Source: Oligoflexus sp. (GTDB lineage: Bacteria > Bdellovibrionota_B > Oligoflexia > Oligoflexales > Oligoflexaceae). Taken from it: 64,000 nt of DNA. Shown here piece by piece: positions 61,005-64,000 of the stretch. The notes below the pieces were generated by a model, which had not been told where the DNA came from, did no database searches, and saw only the letters and a list, made by a program, of their open reading frames with translations. Both the position numbers and the translations under genes were made by a program. Location of the stretch: the NCBI RefSeq assembly GCF_035712445.1, contig NZ_DASTAT010000025.1, positions 1 through 64,000 on the forward strand, in the 5' to 3' direction. The stretch's first letter is position 1, and the number at the start of each line of letters is the position of its first letter.

Positions 61005-61358
61005 TCAGGAAGCGACCACATCATCGACGACGATGTTCTTCCTCAGGGCTCTTTGGCAAAGATCCTCAGAGATCTCGCAGCCCATAAAATGAAGCACAGC
61101 AGCGGCATCGCTGTTGGATTCGACGATACGGTTGTTGCGTTCGATCGTGGCTTCTGCACCCTGGATTTGACGATTCGTCGGAACGATCTTCAAACGCACA
61201 TTGTTCTGCATCGCCCACTCGGCCGCCATGGTTTCAGCGCCTTGGGCCTGGCCCAGGACGATAACCGATACTTTGTGATGCTTGGTGTAGTCGCGAAGGG
61301 TCTTGGAGAGTAACTGCTGGTTCTGATAGTTGTGAGATCCACATACAATAATTTTCAT
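61005..61358 (-). CDS. YspA-like SLOG-family protein (117 aa)
   Basis: The product has MKIIVCGSHNYQNQQLLSKTL, VIVLGQAQGAETMAAEWAMQ and NRIVESNSDAAAVLHFMG, the order of the small YspA (DUF2493) type of SLOG proteins, thought to bind nucleotides or their derivatives. SLOG domains sense nucleotide ligands in several conflict systems; in this isolated gene the role is unknown. A promoter with a perfect dyad sits just upstream. Confidence 0.75.
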   Translation of the reverse strand: MKIIVCGSHNYQNQQLLSKTLRDYTKHHKVSVIVLGQAQGAETMAAEWAMQNNVRLKIVPTNRQIQGAEATIERNNRIVESNSDAAAVLHFMGCEISEDLCQRALRKNIVVDDVVAS

Positions 61359-61395
61359 TCGGCTCCAGACTTACGAAGTTTCTTGGAATCCAGCT

Positions 61396-61424
61396 ACACT
61401 AGCATGATTATGCTAGTATGGCAA
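61396..61424 (-). promoter_or_regulatory. Promoter with an operator-like palindrome in the spacer and -10
   Basis: On the minus strand TTGCCA (61419-61424), a 17-base spacer and TAGTGT (61396-61401). A perfect dyad ACTAGCAT/ATGCTAGT with a 4-base centre (61398-61417) overlaps the spacer and -10, an arrangement expected of a repressor operator for the SLOG gene. Confidence 0.58.
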
Positions 61425-61510
61425 GCGCGGTTCGCAAAATCGATCAAAATAGCTCTTTCCAGCCAACCGGGATCTTGCTTTTGTCTGCAATATTCGGTAG
61501 TTCGACGTGA

Positions 61511-61747
61511 TCAGCTGCATCGGTTCCAAATCATGTCGCATTTGATTTTCTTGGCCAGATATCCCCTATCATCAGAATTCATTAAAGACAGCTCGATGAT
61601 GCAGGCTTCATAAGCGCTGTAGTTGCACGACTGAGCGGAAAGCTCGGACTGGGGCGACTGCTTCTCGTCCTGGCCGCAGGCGGTCATGGTTGTCAGGATG
61701 ATGAAGGTCGACGCGAGTTTGATGGCAAGCTGAGTGTGTGAGCCCAT
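61511..61747 (-). CDS. Small lipoprotein (78 aa)
   Basis: ATG 61747 follows CTGGAGAC by about 8 bases; longer readings are rejected. The lipobox is TMTACG. The mature peptide is short, with four cysteines (QSCNYSAYEAC, KIKCDMIWNRC) in a repeated C-x-Y-style spacing that suggests two disulfides. No family is recognised. It stands divergent from the DUF1592 gene. Confidence 0.6.
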   Translation of the reverse strand: MGSHTQLAIKLASTFIILTTMTACGQDEKQSPQSELSAQSCNYSAYEACIIELSLMNSDDRGYLAKKIKCDMIWNRCS

Positions 61748-61892
61748 TTTTGAAGTCTCCAGACGTTTTGGAATTTGAGGCCGTGAAGCCTTTCCTGTGG
61801 CGCGATTCATACAGGGCCGGGCGAGTAATGTCAAATGGGCGCTTAAACCTAGCACATAATGATTAATCAAAATCGGCTGGCGACTTCCTTCT

Positions 61893-61913
61893 AAGCGTTG
61901 GGCCCCAGCGCTT
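61893..61913. promoter_or_regulatory. 21-base inverted repeat in a divergent intergenic region
   Basis: Nearly perfect palindrome with arms AAGCGTTGGG and CCCAGCGCTT (one G-T pair), between the small lipoprotein (minus) and the DUF1592 gene (plus). It could be a binding site for a dimeric regulator. Confidence 0.45.
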
Positions 61914-62005
61914 TCGCAGTTAACATTAGTTGAATAGGCAGCCCTCATACGAATCGTCTATCCTTGAAACAAAGACGTTCCCAACAAAAAAAGAAGGATC
62001 AAGCC

Positions 62006-63619
62006 ATGAAAATCCTTATGCTTGCCCTTTGCCTATTCCTGACGCCTGCGCATGCCCTGGCGGATTCATGCGATCAGTCGGTGCTGCCAGGCTCACCAAC
62101 CCAGCGCTTATCCAGTCGGGATTACAGCGAGGCCATCCGATCCCTTTTCGGGCGCTTCATTGCCGCCGATCGCCTGCAAAATATTTTGGCAGCCATTCCC
62201 AGCGACAATCAGCGCGGCGGGCCGGTTTTTGAACAGATGAAGCAAAACCTGAGCTTTGATTTGATTCAAGCCTATGCGCAGACTGCGGAAAATCTGAGCG
62301 AGGAACTGCGGAAGCGCGACGACTGGTTTGATGAAGTCCTTGGTGAGTCCGCTTGCAAGTATTCGTTGAATTCACGATGCATGGAAAACTTTTTCTGGAA
62401 CATCGGACGTCCCCTTTACCGAAGGCAGCTGAGCGATGCTGAAAAAAACCGCTATTACAGATTCACGGAAAGCGAAAGCGGTGATGGACGGCATAAGGCC
62501 CTGATGATGACCCAGAGTCTTCTGCAAGCACCGGCTTTTATTTTCCGCGAAGAGCGAGCCGGAACGGACACGGGAGACGGACTCTTCTCGCTGACCGAGT
62601 ATGAGCTGGCGGCTCGGCTCGCGGCCTTTCTGTGGCGCTCGGTTCCAGACAAGCAGCTGCTTGATCGCGCCTGGCAGGGACAGCTGCGCCGGAATTGGGA
62701 TGAGGAGGTCGCGCGTATGATGCAGGACCCTCGTTTCGAGTCGATGCTGGATCACTTTTACAGCTCCTGGCTCAATCTGGATTTCATGCCGGCTGCCAAC
62801 TACAGCGACAGCTTTCTGGATGGACTGCAGTTGAATACGGACAGCTATCTGCCTGAGCTTCGGCGGGAGCTGCTTTCCTTCACGCGCTCCATCACTCAGA
62901 ATGATTTGTATTTCGCTGACCTTGTCAGTTCGCGAAGAGTGCAAGCGGATTCCGATTTCCTGGCCCGCCTCTATGGAACGAATAGGCAAAGCGATTTTCA
63001 GGAGTTGGAGACGAGGCCTGGTATACTGTCACGAGCCGGACTGCTGGCCAATGGTCTGGATTATGCGTCGATCGTAAAACGCGGTCTTTGGGTCAATTCC
63101 CGCATCCTTTGTCGGGATATTCCCCCGCCTCCTGATCCGACAGTCATCGCAAATCCTCCCCGTCCCAATCCGTCGTTCAGTTCCCGGCAGCAGCTGGAAG
63201 CACGAACGGGGCAGGGGTTCTGCGTGTCCTGCCATAAGTCGATTAACCCACCTGGTTTTGTGCTGGAGCAGTTTGATGCTCTCGGGCGATTCCGCACTGA
63301 AGAAAAAGTTGTAACGGATGCAGGCATCGTCGTTCATCCTTTGGATACGACGCTCGCGACTGCGAACATTGACAGCAGCTCCGATCCGGCCGTGGATAAT
63401 ATTTGGGGCTATACCGATATCCTGGCCAGGAGCCCGAGGGCGCATCAGTGTTTTGTCGAGCATTGGTACATGTATGCCTTTGCCAGAAAACCCACGCAGC
63501 AGGAACGCTGCTTTATCGACGATTTTGCCGCGAAAATGCAGCGAAAAGACATGAGCATCAAGCGGATGATCCGGGACATGACCCGCCATCCCTTTTTCCA
63601 TTATGCAAAGACAAGGTGA
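62006..63619 (+). CDS. DUF1592/DUF1588/DUF1585 cytochrome-like secreted protein (537 aa)
   Basis: ATG 62006 has AGAAGGATCAAGCC upstream and a signal peptide (LMLALCLFLTPAHALA). The body has the order known from planctomycete and myxobacterial proteins: an early DUF1592 region (RPLYRRQLSDAEKNRYYRF, LAARLAAFLWRSVPD), then a DUF1588 region with SRILCRDIPPPPD and FCVSCHKSINPPGFVLEQFD, and a DUF1585 C-terminus (WYMYAFARKPTQQERC). The CVSCH is a c-type haem motif. Function is unknown. The DUF1552 gene starts 5 bases after it; the pair is conserved elsewhere. Confidence 0.85.
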   Translation: MKILMLALCLFLTPAHALADSCDQSVLPGSPTQRLSSRDYSEAIRSLFGRFIAADRLQNILAAIPSDNQRGGPVFEQMKQNLSFDLIQAYAQTAENLSEELRKRDDWFDEVLGESACKYSLNSRCMENFFWNIGRPLYRRQLSDAEKNRYYRFTESESGDGRHKALMMTQSLLQAPAFIFREERAGTDTGDGLFSLTEYELAARLAAFLWRSVPDKQLLDRAWQGQLRRNWDEEVARMMQDPRFESMLDHFYSSWLNLDFMPAANYSDSFLDGLQLNTDSYLPELRRELLSFTRSITQNDLYFADLVSSRRVQADSDFLARLYGTNRQSDFQELETRPGILSRAGLLANGLDYASIVKRGLWVNSRILCRDIPPPPDPTVIANPPRPNPSFSSRQQLEARTGQGFCVSCHKSINPPGFVLEQFDALGRFRTEEKVVTDAGIVVHPLDTTLATANIDSSSDPAVDNIWGYTDILARSPRAHQCFVEHWYMYAFARKPTQQERCFIDDFAAKMQRKDMSIKRMIRDMTRHPFFHYAKTR

Positions 63620-63624
63620 CTCTT

Positions 63625-64000
63625 ATGATTCATACACTGCATAACAGACGCCACTTTCTAAAAACCGCAGGCGGAGGTCTTGTCGCCCTTCCTTTCCTTG
63701 CGTCTTTGCTGGGCGAGACCGAGGCCATGGCGATGACACCGCAGCTTCGATTCATCACGCTATTCAATGGGCATGGACAGTCGCAAAGAAACTGGCATCC
63801 AGGCATCGATCTCTATCAGCAAGGTGGAAGTGGGTTTCGGAGCTTCCCCCTTGGTGATCTGACGGCTCCGCTTTCCTCTGTGCTTGAGCCCCTGACTCCC
63901 TATAGGAGCGATCTCAATATCCTTGGAGGTTTGGATTCCCTCGCTCAGGGGCATAATCATAATCCCCGCACGACACTCTGTGCCGGGGGCACTCATCAGA
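63625..64000 (+). CDS. DUF1552-family protein, partial (C-terminus off the window)
   Basis: ATG 63625 follows AAGGTGACTCTT. The N-terminus NRRHFLKTAGGGLVALPFLASL is a Tat-like export signal (the twin Arg RR, then FLK). Then RFITLFNGHGQSQRNWHP and LGGLDSLAQGHNHNPRT, with GGTH at the window edge, follow the DUF1552 pattern, secreted proteins of the alkaline-phosphatase-like/sulfatase type of plan that accompany DUF1592 proteins. 125 codons are visible. It is cotranscribed with the DUF1592 gene. Confidence 0.82.
   Translation, partial: MIHTLHNRRHFLKTAGGGLVALPFLASLLGETEAMAMTPQLRFITLFNGHGQSQRNWHPGIDLYQQGGSGFRSFPLGDLTAPLSSVLEPLTPYRSDLNILGGLDSLAQGHNHNPRTTLCAGGTHQ

Overview
The window looks like a chromosomal stretch of a Gram-negative member of the Bdellovibrionota/Oligoflexia, most probably an Oligoflexus-like bacterium. 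This rests on moderate GC content, very many lipoproteins and secreted proteins of unknown function, two giant 7TM-DISM/CheA-like kinases, several c-type cytochrome-like secreted proteins, and DUF1592/DUF1552-type proteins. The assignment is inference from gene content; no rRNA, tRNA, CRISPR array, transposase, integrase or prophage gene was seen.

Layout. 1-5.8 kb: a partial helix-turn-helix regulator, a small secreted peptide, a TPR/winged-helix regulator followed by a 46-residue acidic peptide, a membrane protein, a zinc-phospholipase-C-like lipoprotein and another lipoprotein. 5.8-12.2 kb: metabolic genes (AidB-like acyl-CoA dehydrogenase, overlapping proB-proA, and an overlapping ATP-grasp/luciferase-like oxidoreductase pair). 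12.3-20.6 kb: secreted proteins, namely a transglutaminase-elicitor-like lipoprotein, three CxxCH cytochrome-like proteins (one fused to a propeller-like region) and a sterol-desaturase-family hydroxylase. 20.6-25.2 kb (minus strand): small secreted proteins, a lipoprotein/outer-membrane pair, and sodC with a PRC-barrel protein.

25.2-27.2 kb is a compact nitric-oxide defence module: an NsrR-type Rrf2 regulator, a divergent group I truncated haemoglobin and a ferredoxin-reductase, with an NsrR-like dyad over the promoter. 27.3-42.2 kb carries two paralogous 7TM-DISM-PAS-Hpt-CheA-type kinases. Between them are an LRR lipoprotein, a phospholipase D-VTT fusion, a decaying patch (flavoprotein pseudogene, SDR, 5'-truncated GH43 with a nested carbohydrate-binding module), and a cysteine-rich protein with a VF530 protein.

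42.4-64 kb is a mixed region: MaoC-like dehydratase, SDR, nitroreductase, an unusual UbiB/ABC1 kinase with a long N-terminal extension, small cytochrome-like lipoproteins, epoxide-hydrolase-like enzyme, DUF2171, LURP-one-like and DUF6544-like proteins, a CBS protein, a methyltransferase fused to a ferredoxin-fold anticodon-binding domain, YebC, a YspA-like SLOG protein with a dyad in its promoter, and finally a DUF1592-DUF1552 gene pair cut by the window end.

Most transcription units are short (one to three genes) and many end in recognisable hairpins. Several starts have an extended -10 element with TGCTA, which may be this organism's common promoter form.
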